This document shows positions 52,500 through 62,875 of a DNA stretch of 64,000 nucleotides, piece after piece (positions within the stretch are counted from its first letter, which is position 1; every line of letters begins with the position of its first letter). The stretch is from Hanleya hanleyi (Eukaryota > Mollusca > Polyplacophora > Lepidopleurida > Hanleyidae): assembly GCA_036873755.1 (NCBI GenBank), contig JAVTVY010018892.1, positions 1-64,000 of the forward strand, in the 5' to 3' direction. The notes below the pieces were generated by a model. It saw only the letters and a list, made by a program, of their open reading frames with translations. It had not been told where the DNA came from and ran no database searches. A program made the position numbers and the translations under genes.

Positions 52500-53682
52500 T
52501 TAACGTTGTTTAATGATGCGTTCGAACAAATGCTTCTTTTGTGCTATTGCTCTGACATACGCCGCTTTCCAGTTCATGCCCGAGGTTTTCAACATCGACG
52601 CTGTTCTTTCAATTTCCATATGGACTGGGTCCTTATCCAACAATTTCATATGGGTCAGTAAGTCGACATACTGCTGACGTAAAGCCCGTCGTAGTCTGGG
52701 TGCCAATCTGTTATGGGCTAAAATTGCAGCTTCTTTTTTCGAATATCCTTTGTGTTGAAACTTGTTTTCTGTGGCCCTCAACGTCTCGCCCATCTCGGCG
52801 TCCATACTTTCTTTGAACAAATCCTTCCATAGCCTCGAGTTCACATTATGTTCTTCAACCTCGGGTTGGGCCTTCACGGTTGGGTGATATTCCGGGACTG
52901 ATGGTATGAAGCGGACCCGCTGTATGGGGGTGGGTTGCTGCTGCTGCTCTGCCAGGAGTGGACTCGGCGGATGGTGTAGGGGTATATGACGCTGCGGTGA
53001 TTCCTCGCCGGGTAACAGGTGGGTCGTCAGCCGACGATCTTCGGGGGTATGGGCTTTTAAATCTACGAACAGGTAGCCGTACGGACGAATTGTCGCTTCT
53101 TGAAACGCCCGCATAAAATGGTCAATGTTCTGAGGATAAATTCGACTACCAAACACGGATTTGTGCTCTGTCAATGGGATTGGAGAACAACACAAAGTAT
53201 TGGCAGTTCAAGGCAATATCTCTGGACGCCTTCCCTTGAGGAAAGAGATTCTGAGTCAAATAGATGACGGATAGATTGCGATGATGGGACCCTTTGGTGA
53301 ATAGGTCGGCGATTTTCGAATTGTCCTTGGCCGCACTCATCAGATCATCGAGCGCTACCACGTTGGTCTGCTCGGAATCGAAGTAATAGGGTTCGTCTAT
53401 GTCGTGAGGAATTCCTGGGACAAAGCTCACATTCTGTAACCTTGTAGTTTCGTAGGCGGGCTGCCATTGGCTATAACATCAAACAACACGTGTCGGAGCT
53501 GGGGTTGCCACACCTCCCTCTAAGAACTTCATCACCCAGGATGTCTTTCCACACCCTGTAGGGCCGCTCACCGTCATCGTATAGGGATGCTCTACTGCTC
53601 TTGTTGGACCTATAGCGGGACTGAGCATACTATCGCGACGAGAGAATGCTCTCTCACAGAACGTACACGTACACATGTTCAT
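52500..53682 (-). pseudogene. Zinc finger-packaging ATPase fusion, broken left copy
   Basis: Mirror of the intact gene at 54208-55437. Compared with it, 39-42 bases are missing after codon 20, removing both zinc-binding histidines; a TGG to TGA change at 53478-53480 creates a stop after the Walker A region; and a 2-bp loss near 53156 shifts the frame. The remaining frames (53682-53479, 53430-53146, 53195-52500) still read clearly. The glutamine run near QQQQPTP is one unit shorter. Confidence 0.9.
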
Positions 53683-53739
53683 CAGTCGACCAATACATAT
53701 GGACTGATGATGGACACATGTTCATTCCTATATTTAAAG

Positions 53740-54150
53740 ACTCTACCACCACCACACACACCACCACCGACTCCACCAACACCACCACCGCACGCCACCA
53801 ACACCACCACCAACGCCATCAACGCCACCATCAACGCCACCAACGCCACCACCAACGCCACCAACGCTACTGACCTTTGACCCCGGCGCGCAAAGGTCAG
53901 GTCCGGCCACCACCACCACCACCACCACCACCCCCACCACCACCACCACCGGGCGTTGACGCCCGGTTGTGGCGTTGGTGACGTTGGTGGTGGCGTTGGT
54001 GGCGTTGGTGGCGTTGATGGTGGCGTTGGTGGCGTTGGTGGTGGCGTTGGTGGCGTTGATGGTGGCGTTGGGGGCGTTGGTGGTGGTGTTGGTGGTGTGC
54101 GGTGGTGGTGTTGGTGGAGTCGGTGGTGGTGTGTGTGGTGGTGGTAGAGT
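53740..54150. repeat. GGTGGCGTT / AACGCCACC minisatellite at the palindrome centre
   Basis: Trinucleotide-based repeats (GTTGGTGGC, GGTGTTGGT) flank a CCACCA run at 53913-53951. They lie between the two divergent ATPase genes, where a shared promoter would be. Reading frames of 60-200 codons through it are simple Thr/Asn or Val/Gly repeats and are not called. Confidence 0.85.
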
Positions 54151-54207
54151 CTTTAAATATAGGAATGAACATGTGTCCATCATCAGTCCATATGTATTGG
54201 TCGACTG

Positions 54208-55437
54208 ATGAACATGTCGTGTACGTGTACGTTCTGTGAGAGAGCATTCTCTCGTCGCGATAGTATGCTCAGGCACATTCAACGCAAACACAACCAAGAG
54301 ACACAGCCGAGTCCCGCTATAGGTCCAACAAGAGCAGTAGAGCATCCCTATACGATGACGGTGAGCGGCCCTACAGGGTGTGGAAAGACATCCTGGGTGA
54401 TGAAGTTCTTAGAGGGAGGTGTGGCAACCCCAGCTCCGACACGTGTTGTTTGGTGTTATAGCCAATGGCAGCCCGCCTACGAAACTACAAGGTTACAGAA
54501 TGTGAGCTTTGTCCCAGGAATTCCTCACGACATAGACGAACCCTATTACTTCGATTCCGAGCAGACCAACGTGGTAGTGCTCGATGATCTGATGAGTGCG
54601 GCCAAGGACAATTCGAAAATCGCCGACCTATTCACCAAAGGGTCCCATCATCGCAATCTGTCCGTCATCTATTTGACTCAGAATCTCTTTCCTCAAGGGA
54701 AGGCGTCCAGAGATATTGCCTTGAACTGCCAATACTTTGTGTTGTTCTCCAATCCCATTGACAGAGCACAAATCCGTGTGTTTGGTAGTCGAATTTATCC
54801 TCAGAACATTGACCATTTTATGCGGGCGTTTCAAGAAGCGACAATTCGTCCGTACGGCTACCTGTTCGTAGATTTAAAAGCCCATACCCCCGAAGATCGT
54901 CGGCTGACGACCCACCTGTTACCCGGCGAGGAATCACCACAACGGCATATACCCCTACACCATCCGCCGAGTCCACTCCTGGCAGAGCAGCAGCAGCAGC
55001 AGCCCACCCCCATACAGCGGGTCCGCTTCATACCATCAGTCCCGGAATATCACCCAACCGTGAAGGCCCAACCCGAGGTTGAAGAACATAATGTGAACTC
55101 GAGGCTATGGAAGGATTTGTTTAACGAAAGTATGGACGCCGAGATGGGCGGGATGTTGGAGGCCACAGGAAACAAGTTTCAACGCAAAGGGTATTCGAAA
55201 GAGGAAGCTGCAATTTTAGCCCATAACAGATTGGCACCCAGACTACGACGGGCTGTACGTCAGCAGTATGTCGACTTACTGGCCCATATGAAATTGTTGG
55301 ATAAGGACCCAGTCCATATGGAAATTGAAAGAACAGCGTCGATGTTGAAAACCTCGGGCATGAACTGGAAAGCGGCGTATGTCAGAGCAATAGCACAAAA
55401 GAAGCATTTGTTCGAACGCATCATTAAACAACGTTAA
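54208..55437 (+). CDS. C2H2 zinc finger-packaging ATPase fusion (409 aa), intact copy
   Basis: The N-terminus holds one C2H2 finger (C7-x2-C10-x12-H23-x4-H28). A FtsK/HerA-type, A32-like ATPase follows (about 46-245): HPYTMTVSGPTGCGKTSW with Walker A 54-61, VVVLDD Walker B 122-127, KGSHHRNLSVIYLTQNLF sensor region. It aligns throughout with the ATPase at 35822-36428 but is a distinct lineage. A variable Pro/Gln linker (245-290) leads to a helical C-terminal domain (about 300-409) related to that of the zinc-finger protein. Packaging ATPases translocate DNA into capsids; the finger could supply sequence recognition of the element's ends. That link is inference. A TTTAAATATA box lies near 54151. 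No capsid gene is encoded in this element. Confidence 0.88.
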   Translation: MNMSCTCTFCERAFSRRDSMLRHIQRKHNQETQPSPAIGPTRAVEHPYTMTVSGPTGCGKTSWVMKFLEGGVATPAPTRVVWCYSQWQPAYETTRLQNVSFVPGIPHDIDEPYYFDSEQTNVVVLDDLMSAAKDNSKIADLFTKGSHHRNLSVIYLTQNLFPQGKASRDIALNCQYFVLFSNPIDRAQIRVFGSRIYPQNIDHFMRAFQEATIRPYGYLFVDLKAHTPEDRRLTTHLLPGEESPQRHIPLHHPPSPLLAEQQQQQPTPIQRVRFIPSVPEYHPTVKAQPEVEEHNVNSRLWKDLFNESMDAEMGGMLEATGNKFQRKGYSKEEAAILAHNRLAPRLRRAVRQQYVDLLAHMKLLDKDPVHMEIERTASMLKTSGMNWKAAYVRAIAQKKHLFERIIKQR

Positions 55438-55610
55438 AGCATTAAGAAAATGTGTTAAAGCGTTGAGACGAGCGTTAAGGCGTAACGACGGGCGTTGACG
55501 GGCGTCACTGCATTTCGATGAATTGGTGTCAATTCCATGAAATCAGAGCTTCTGAGCTAATTCACCAGGGCGTTGAAGCGTTGGGCTAAGCGTTGATGGG
55601 CGTTACTGTC
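55438..55610 (+). promoter_or_regulatory. GCGTTRA-rich intergenic region
   Basis: AAGCGTTGAGACGAGCGTTA-type units between ATPase and zinc-finger genes, mirrored at 52325-52499 and decayed at 8831-9086. Conserved in all three copies, so probably the zinc-finger gene promoter, or a binding array for one of the fingers. Confidence 0.5.
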
Positions 55611-55618
55611 TATAAAAG
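55611..55618 (+). promoter_or_regulatory. TATA box of the right zinc-finger copy
   Basis: TATAAAAG, 53 bp before the ATG at 55664. Confidence 0.65.
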
Positions 55619-55663
55619 CGAGCGTATTCCCAAAACACGCACAGTCGACGTTCAACCGTCAAC

Positions 55664-56234
55664 ATGGCTTATACTTGTTCTGAGTGAACGCACGTTCACC
55701 AGACATTACGATATGATGCGACACCAGAAAAATATACATGGGACTGAAGACGCCGAGGAGCCCGTTGAGGCAGATACTGATACAGAGATTGATGAGAGTG
55801 CATCGACTGATACCGAATCCAAGATGGTTGACAGTCTATCTACTGATATGGAGAGCTTGACCTCAGAGAATCAGCCTTCATCCCAGGAAAGTGAGACAGA
55901 ACCTACCTTCTGGGATCGTATTGTGACAGCAGCTATCAATACTCACGCTGAAGCGATCGAGGACGCCGGAGAGGATAATTTACAACAGACGTACACCCAA
56001 ATGCGCCCCCGCATCAGGGAAACAGCCATGGCGATCTATGAACAGTATACCTTACTACCGCTTGAAATGAAAGGGGACCCCACGCACAGGTCCATCATGA
56101 AGACCAAGCGTCACTTGGAAGAGGATATGGGGTTACCACCCACCGAGGCCCTGGAAAATGCGATTAGAATGCGCAAACAACTGTTTCAGGACATGCTGCC
56201 CGATGAATATCCAGGCCTGCCTGACGATGATTAG
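55664..56234 (+). pseudogene. C2H2 zinc-finger gene, broken right copy
   Basis: Mirror of the intact gene at 52273-51701. A 2-bp loss at about 55686 hits the codon of the second zinc-binding cysteine and gives a stop after seven codons. The rest of the gene is open in another frame to 56234 and nearly identical to the intact copy, so the lesion is recent. A frame from 55593 would include the body but not the ATG or an intact finger. Confidence 0.88.
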
Positions 56235-56690
56235 AACAAGCGGTTCAGAGAGAACATGGCCGAAGACGGAACTCTCTGAAATGGCGACTTTTGATTGGAC
56301 AAGAATACATCTAACGGGCAAGAACGAACATGACATGCAAATGGCGGTCTCTGATTGGACAAGAGTCTTTCTTGAATTGTAAACATACCCAACGCGGCTC
56401 CCCCAGCGTGGGTATGTTATGATGGAGGGGAAAATAAACTATATAAAAAAAAAAATTGCTGTTTTTGTTGTTCTCTCATGTGTCATCCTTGTTGTTGTTG
56501 TTGTTCTCTCTCCGGTCTATATCATGGTGTTATGCTAGAGCGTTAAGGCGTAACTATGAGCGTTGACGGGCGTCACTGCATTTCGAAGAATTAGTGACAT
56601 TTCCATGGAATATCAGAGCTTTTGGGCTATTTCACCAGGACGTTGAAGCATTAAGAATGGCTTTGGTGGGCGTTGCTACAAGATGACACC
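56235..56690 (+). other. 3' flank of the right zinc-finger copy
   Basis: Mirrors 51245-51700. Contains GATTGGACAAGA repeats, an AATAAA at about 56442 with a following A-run, a GTT run and the GCGTTA motif. No gene. Confidence 0.6.
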
Positions 56691-58800
56691 TCACACGACG
56701 CATTCGCACCGCGGATGGTCCATCTCTACACCAAATAACATCCTTCACTGCTAAAAGATGCCCACTTTCGCTACTACTCGTACTGATGACGTCACCAATG
56801 ACGTCACAGATGCTGTGGATATCCCTCAACTCGGAATGTACACCCCGAGAGCTACAACATGACACCTCCCAGGACCCATTCGGACCAAGGATGGTTCCTC
56901 TCTACTCCGAATACCTTCCTTCACTGCCCCAAAATGTCCACTTTAGCTACTACTCCTACTGATGACGTCAACAATGACGTCACAGATGCTTCGGACATGC
57001 CTCAACTCGGAATGTACACCTCGAGAGCTACAAAATGACACCTTCCAGGACGCATTCGAACCGTGAATAGCCCATCTCGACCCCAAATACCTTCATGTAC
57101 TGCCCGAAAATGGCCACTTTCGCTACTACTCGTACCGATGACGTCACTGATGACGTCACAGATGACAGGAACATCCCTCAAATCGGAATGTACACCCCGA
57201 GAACTACAAGATGACACCTTCCATGACGCATTCGAACCGTGAATAGACCATCTCGACCCCAAATACCTTCCTTCACTGCCCCAAAATGGCCACTTTACTT
57301 ACTACAACCAACTGCGCATGCGCAGATTAACGCAACTTGCATTCAGAAACACACCATTCTGACTCTACCCCACACAAGCTTCACATTGATACCTCACACG
57401 ACCCATTCGAACCGTGAATAGCCCATCTCTAACCCAAACACACACCCACATATCCCCCAAAATGCCTACTTTCTATACTACGGGCGAGGCTGCGCATGCG
57501 CAGACTATTGAACACGGACGGACCATTAGTGTAGTCAAGTGCTCCTACACGAGAGCTTCAAAATAAGACCTCATACGACATCATCGGATCATTAGGGACT
57601 CACCTAGACTCCAACATGTCCACCCCGTATGGCCCTATACACCCATAGCCATGCAGTATAGGCATATGGGCCTACCCAGGCCCTGGTGACTTTTTTCAAA
57701 AATTTCACCGATTCGCTCCGCGACCCTTGCTATGATGTTCTAAATGTCGAGACGTGAAAAACGAGACCCCACAACCCTACCGCAAATGTATAGAAGTCGG
57801 TTTCCCAGTGGGACAAACATCGGTCCTATACCTCCAGTATGGGAATATATATTTATATATATATGTCTATATGGGGCTATATCGTACTTTTTCAAAAATT
57901 TCACCGATTCGCACGGGGACACTTCCTATCATGTTCTAAATGACGAGACCAGTAAAACGAGACCCCACAACCCTACCGCAAATGTATAGAAGTACGTTTC
58001 CCAGGGGGACAAACATTGATCCTATACCCCCAGTATGGGACTATATGGAGCTATATCGTACTTTTTCAAAAATTTCACCGATTCGTGCCGGGACACTTCC
58101 TATCATGTTCTAAATGACGAGACTAAGAAAACGAGATCCCACAACCCATACCGCAAATGTCGAGAAGTAGGTTTCCCAGGATGGTCCTATACCCCCCCAT
58201 ACCCCATATAGGTATTTTCACGTAATTTAGGATAAAGTCCGTGTTCCGTATTTTTTCAGGAAAATTTTTACATACACCCACCCTGGAACTAGGGGGAGAT
58301 AACTCTATTGATAGGCAAGCCCCGTTAAGCCCGGCGATCTATATACCCCCCATACCCCATATAGGTATTTTCCCGGATTTTTCGATAAAGTCCGAGTTCC
58401 GGTTGTTTTTTTTCAGGAAAATTTTTACATGCATCCACCCAGCCATCAAATACCCCCTTCACCTAGGCTTCACTTTGATACCTCACTCGACCCAATCGGA
58501 CCATTATTGGCTTCCCTAGCTCCAAAACGTCTATTTTCATACCCTTGGGCCACCGCGCATGCGCAGAATGCCGCTATTTCAATCCGCTAGTCCAGTCAGA
58601 TGCCCCTTCACATAAGCTTCACTTTGATACCTCACTCGACCCCATCGGCCCATTATTGGCTTCGCTAGCTCCAAAACGGCTATTTCCATACCCTTGGGCC
58701 ACCGCGCATGCGCAGAATGCCGCTATGTCAACCCCACACCCAGCCCATTAGATGCCCCTTCACATAAGCTTCACTTTGATACCTCACTCGACCCAATCGG
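56690..58800 (-). repeat. Right arm array of element G
   Basis: Units of about 175 bp with CTACTACTCGTAC and paired TGACGTCA (56770, 56954, 57120), then NRF-1-like sites at 57313, 57492, 58555 and 58708, and the CGCAAATGTATAGAAGT units (57680-58170). Inverted relative to 49690-51250. Confidence 0.85.
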
Positions 58801-59054
58801 ACCATTTTATCAAGGGACTACTTTTTCTCCGCGGAAGGTTTTTCCCGCGACCGAATCACCGTCAGACATGACCGCATCACCGCGGATGAATACATCTTTG
58901 ACCTGGGTCACGTGATATGCAAATTTGGAACTCTCCTGTGCTGGAGGTAGCTTTTTGGTCTTTCTGCCGGAACTATACTGCACTTGACCTCTGTGACCTT
59001 GAAATGAGGTCGAAATGAGGTCAATGGGACCTGTAATCACGGCTATATACTACT
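58801..59054 (-). repeat. Right terminal segment of element G
   Basis: Contains the CCGCGG palindrome pair (58831-58888) and ends in ATACTACT at 59054. The next hexamer is GGCGTT; no partner copy was found on the left. Confidence 0.7.
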
Positions 59055-62000
59055 GGCGTTGTCAACGTAATTCAGCTGTGAGCCAGACAGTTTAACAGAG
59101 TGTGCTCTCAGGTCATTGAACTTTATTGGACGAAAACACATGCATAAGCATTTCTTAATGATGAAGGCAATATTATTGTCAGTCGCAAAAATATCATATA
59201 TCAAGTGGATTCTAAAGGCCCTTAGCAGAGGGACTAATAAGGCAGAAGTCCTCAGCGTGACTGAAGAAAACTCCGGCTACATTACATCCTAAATTGGACC
59301 GAGATATTTTTATGTCGAGTTCATGTATGTAGACATTAAAGAATAGAGGAGACAGAATTCCTCCTTGGCGAACTCCATTTTCAGCAGAGAACCCTCGGAG
59401 AAGGCATACTCACATCCTGGCGCCATTGCCCACGTGACGCCAGGTCAAGGTTAGGCACTGGGTAATACTTTAACATTGGCTTTACTAAAAACCCGGAAAA
59501 TAATTAGCATTGTGGCTTTCAAAATACAAAATATCCTAACAATTTTGAAGATGTTATTGTCTCGGAGTTAAAGAGGCATTTGCAAACACAAATCATCGCA
59601 TGTACATGTCCGTGCATAAAATAATACAGCATTCCAATGTTAAGAAATGGTTCGCTGCCTAACCTCGACGTGACGCCACATGGATCATAAAGTCGTGTCT
59701 CGCCTTTTGTCGTTAGAGACTTCCATCTCGGGACTATCCTATTAATATTTATGATATATAATCTCCAATATTATTATCTCTCTTATTCTGTTTCGTACTG
59801 TGGTTTTCAGGGTACATAAGGCCCAAGTTTTGTACAGAATTATTACTGTTTTATTATCAGAGGTGTCGGGACAAGATTTTCGCTGATGATCTTTTGTAGG
59901 TATTGAAAAATACTAGTCTCAATTCGATTTTATCGGATTTACACATTTCATGTGTTTTCTTAAACAGCGCTGTTTCTTATATTGGGGCCAAGTCGTCATT
60001 ATTGTTGTCTCTCTTCTGTACTGGAGGTCCGTCGTTAACAGGAGCTAGGAATTCGTATAGGCACGGCTGATGAAGAGTATTCGTACTACTTTAACACTAC
60101 TATTGATCTCAGCGGTATTGTATGTCTCGCATCATGCCAGAATCGTTATACGAAAGACATACGAACAAGGTGAGCATATGGCCACTTGTAGATAGCATCC
60201 ATATTCAGGATCGAAACACTCCAGTAACGCTATTAGGATGCGATATGTATAATCAAATTTGAGAAAATTCGAGTGGAGGCGCTTGATAATGTAGCCCTTT
60301 TTACAAGTTCATTAAAGACATTGAACGAAACAGCATACATATGGAATGGGTCAAAGCAGATAAATCTCGAATTGAGATTGATATATTTCAATACCTACAG
60401 AACTCCAGAAGGACCTTATGGATCTTGGAAACTACAAACGACAATAGGGAAGAAACAGTGCTAATAAACAGCGCTACAGGAGAAACATCACCAGAAGCGA
60501 TAATTCAGCCCTGACACCATCAACAAACCGTAATAATACTGTATAGCAGCACATATGTGCGGACAAGCGAGATCATAATATTGGAGATTATATATCATTA
60601 ATATTAATTGTATTGATGATTAAGCTTGACCCTTGTTGAGAGTTATGCTTGGGATATACAGAAGATATACTCCCCAAAATATCCGAAACAACTGCTTTGA
60701 GGTACATGAATACATATAGTGATGTCCTATAGTCAGGCTGTTGTAGGGTCAGAACATATCTGGAGAGTGGGTATGTTTGTGGGCATTTTCCTGTGTGATA
60801 TTAAATCCTACAAGTAGGTTTCCAAGAACATACTGTTGATGTGACAATTTTAATGTTAATTTTAGATGACCCCTTAAATAGTTTTGAAATTTTGAAGAGA
60901 TCGAAAATCAGTGACCTGTAAAGAACACTGTATCCACAAATCTTATTAAAAGTGGTAGATTACCAAGAACATACTGTGCGAAAACATTGCAATTGCAATA
61001 GTAATTATGAGATGAAATTTCCACAATGATAATCAAGATAACCTTTGATATTGCTTTAAAATTAACAAGAGATAAAAGAAATCAGTGAAATATACATATA
61101 AAATCATACAACATTTTTATCAAGTATTGCTGAAGTCAGGTGTTTGACAATCTTAGATAAACAGTTAGTAGACATTGGAAATGTATGATTTTGACAGATA
61201 CTTTCTGTTCACATATTCTATTCTCTATGGTAGTGAGAAACCTTGTATAGCCTGTAATTTTCATGCAATGATACACAGTACCGGTGGCAATAACTTGACA
61301 CAATTATGTGAATTTCATTACATTGAATAACTTAGTAAAGAACCATAATTGTGTATTTAGAAAATATTTCATTAAGAATTTGGAGAGGACTCCCGAGTGA
61401 CGTCATGGTGCAAGATAGCTTAACAAATTTGTTATCAATCGATTCCCTGTTTAATGGAGAGAAAATTGCTACCTCAATACTGTGCTTTGGTGTAAAATGA
61501 ATAAAGTTATTAACACTGAAGCAAACTCACCCCCTTTCTTTTTTCGTGACGATAAGACTCGATACTGGTTCGTTTGAATGAATTTTTTTACCTTACGGCA
61601 ATATATTTCAAGACCACATCCGGTCTAACAAAAAAGTACACTAAATAAGCTTTCAAATGACATAGGATGTGGCCGTGTGTACGGGGGAGGGGTGCATTTT
61701 TACTCCTAAAATAAGGCGGGGTTTTTTGCAAAACGCCGCTCGTCTAACATAGTGATGTTATAATAAAACTCCTGTACTCATGCTGTTGTGGGGTCGGGAA
61801 ATACCAGGAGAGTGGGTATGTTTATAGACAAGTTCTTGTATTGCAGTGCTCTATTTAATGCCGTCAGAAAATTAGATAAATAATTCATGTAAAAACTGAT
61901 GCTCACAGCACTCTTCGCCAATTTTGTAATTTGTGCCACTCTGCGTCTTCCCGTATGTTTTGTGGATATTTTGAAACGATCCCCTATTACAATTCTAAAC

Positions 62001-62870
62001 TAATTTGTACGTTTGACAAAACAATATACAGCTAAGACGTCAATGAATCTGAATGTCTAAATCACGGTACTAATTTATTTTTGGTGGCTGACATCCGAGA
62101 AACCCGTCCTCTAATGCAGTAGTTAGTGTTTTTTACCTAATATACCATGGTGAATGACGCTCAATAAATTGAGGATTTGCCGAAGTATTTGACCGATGAC
62201 TAAGTTCGACATTAGAACCATTTTGGCCATTTAACAATGAAGTATTTTACCCACAAAAAACTTTTAACATAGTTTTTAGTGCGTTTGACGCAATTTAATT
62301 GTATTTTGGGGATGGCCCCTCTGTGACGTCACAGGTCAATGCCATCAAAATACTTTTTGATATTAGACGATTGAAGAACCTTTGCGTAATCAATTGACAC
62401 CAACCATTTTTCCCTATGCCTGGCACGAGTGAAGATATAGTCATTTTAATACGTATACCCCCATTTTAAAAGTAGATAGATGCAATCCAATGGTTCTTGT
62501 ATTTCCTAATTTTTCTAGCATACGGCAATAGTTTTCACCACCACATCCTACCTCATCTGAAAGAAGAGAGTCTCGGCTTTCAAATGATATATAGTTTGCC
62601 TCTGTGTACGCGGGGGTGCATTTTATTCCCCAAAACGTCTATAATTGTACAATGTATAGTTGTAAAATGCAGTTGGCGGGAATAAAACCCCAGAGGGCTT
62701 GTTCTATCCCTGTAGAAACAATTCGATTATACATAAGAATATAAGTTAAAGCTGGTGAATGTTGATATGAATGTAAGCGGTGAGAACATTATATAAATAA
62801 AAGCAAACACGTATCCTCGGACAATCAGCAAACTATGTTTGGTTAATGTATTGATACTGATCTATATGGA
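59055..62870. other. No gene seen; one ~180-bp dispersed repeat pair
   Basis: AT-rich intergenic DNA. Segments 61545-61730 and 62465-62645 are diverged copies of one repeat (CTTACGGCAATA, CAAATGATAT, GTGTACG-GGGG-TGCATTTT). GGAGAGTGGGTATGTTT occurs at 60759 and 61808 with similar flanks. Reading frames are short and unrecognised. Confidence 0.5.
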
Positions 62871-62875
62871 TAATA

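Larger units (their letters stand above)
51155..56790. repeat. 5.6-kb imperfect palindrome
   Basis: Arms of about 2.7 kb are symmetric about 53967; for instance 51701-51703 (stop of the zinc-finger gene, minus) pairs with 56232-56234 and 53581 with 54353. Identity looks well above 95% in coding parts, with a few indels. The central ~100 bp contains GCGCGC and CCACCA runs. Confidence 0.9.
49690..59054. mobile_element. Polinton-related element with a palindromic gene cassette (element G)
   Basis: The outer regions (49690-51250 and 56690-59054) are inverted arrays of the same ~150-bp and ~180-bp units as the terminal repeats of the capsid-bearing element. The right end is ATATACTACT at 59054, i.e. 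AGTAGTATAT from outside. The left tip is missing; homology starts at about 49690 inside the repeat, so the element is truncated or its left end is rearranged. The centre is a 5.6-kb palindrome with two divergent two-gene cassettes. There is no integrase, capsid, protease or polymerase. Confidence 0.75.

Noticed and set aside
53743..54345. 200-codon Thr/Asn-repeat frame and opposite Val/Gly-repeat frames at the palindrome centre
   Set aside because: They arise from the GGTGGCGTT minisatellite and read antisense through the start of the ATPase gene.
51158..56778. AGTAGTAG/CTACTACT at the edges of the palindrome as ends of a separate nested element
   Set aside because: The flanking hexamers GATACG and CGTACT are inverted, not direct, and CTACTACT recurs at 56954 and 57120 as part of a ~175-bp repeat. 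No insertion junction is supported.
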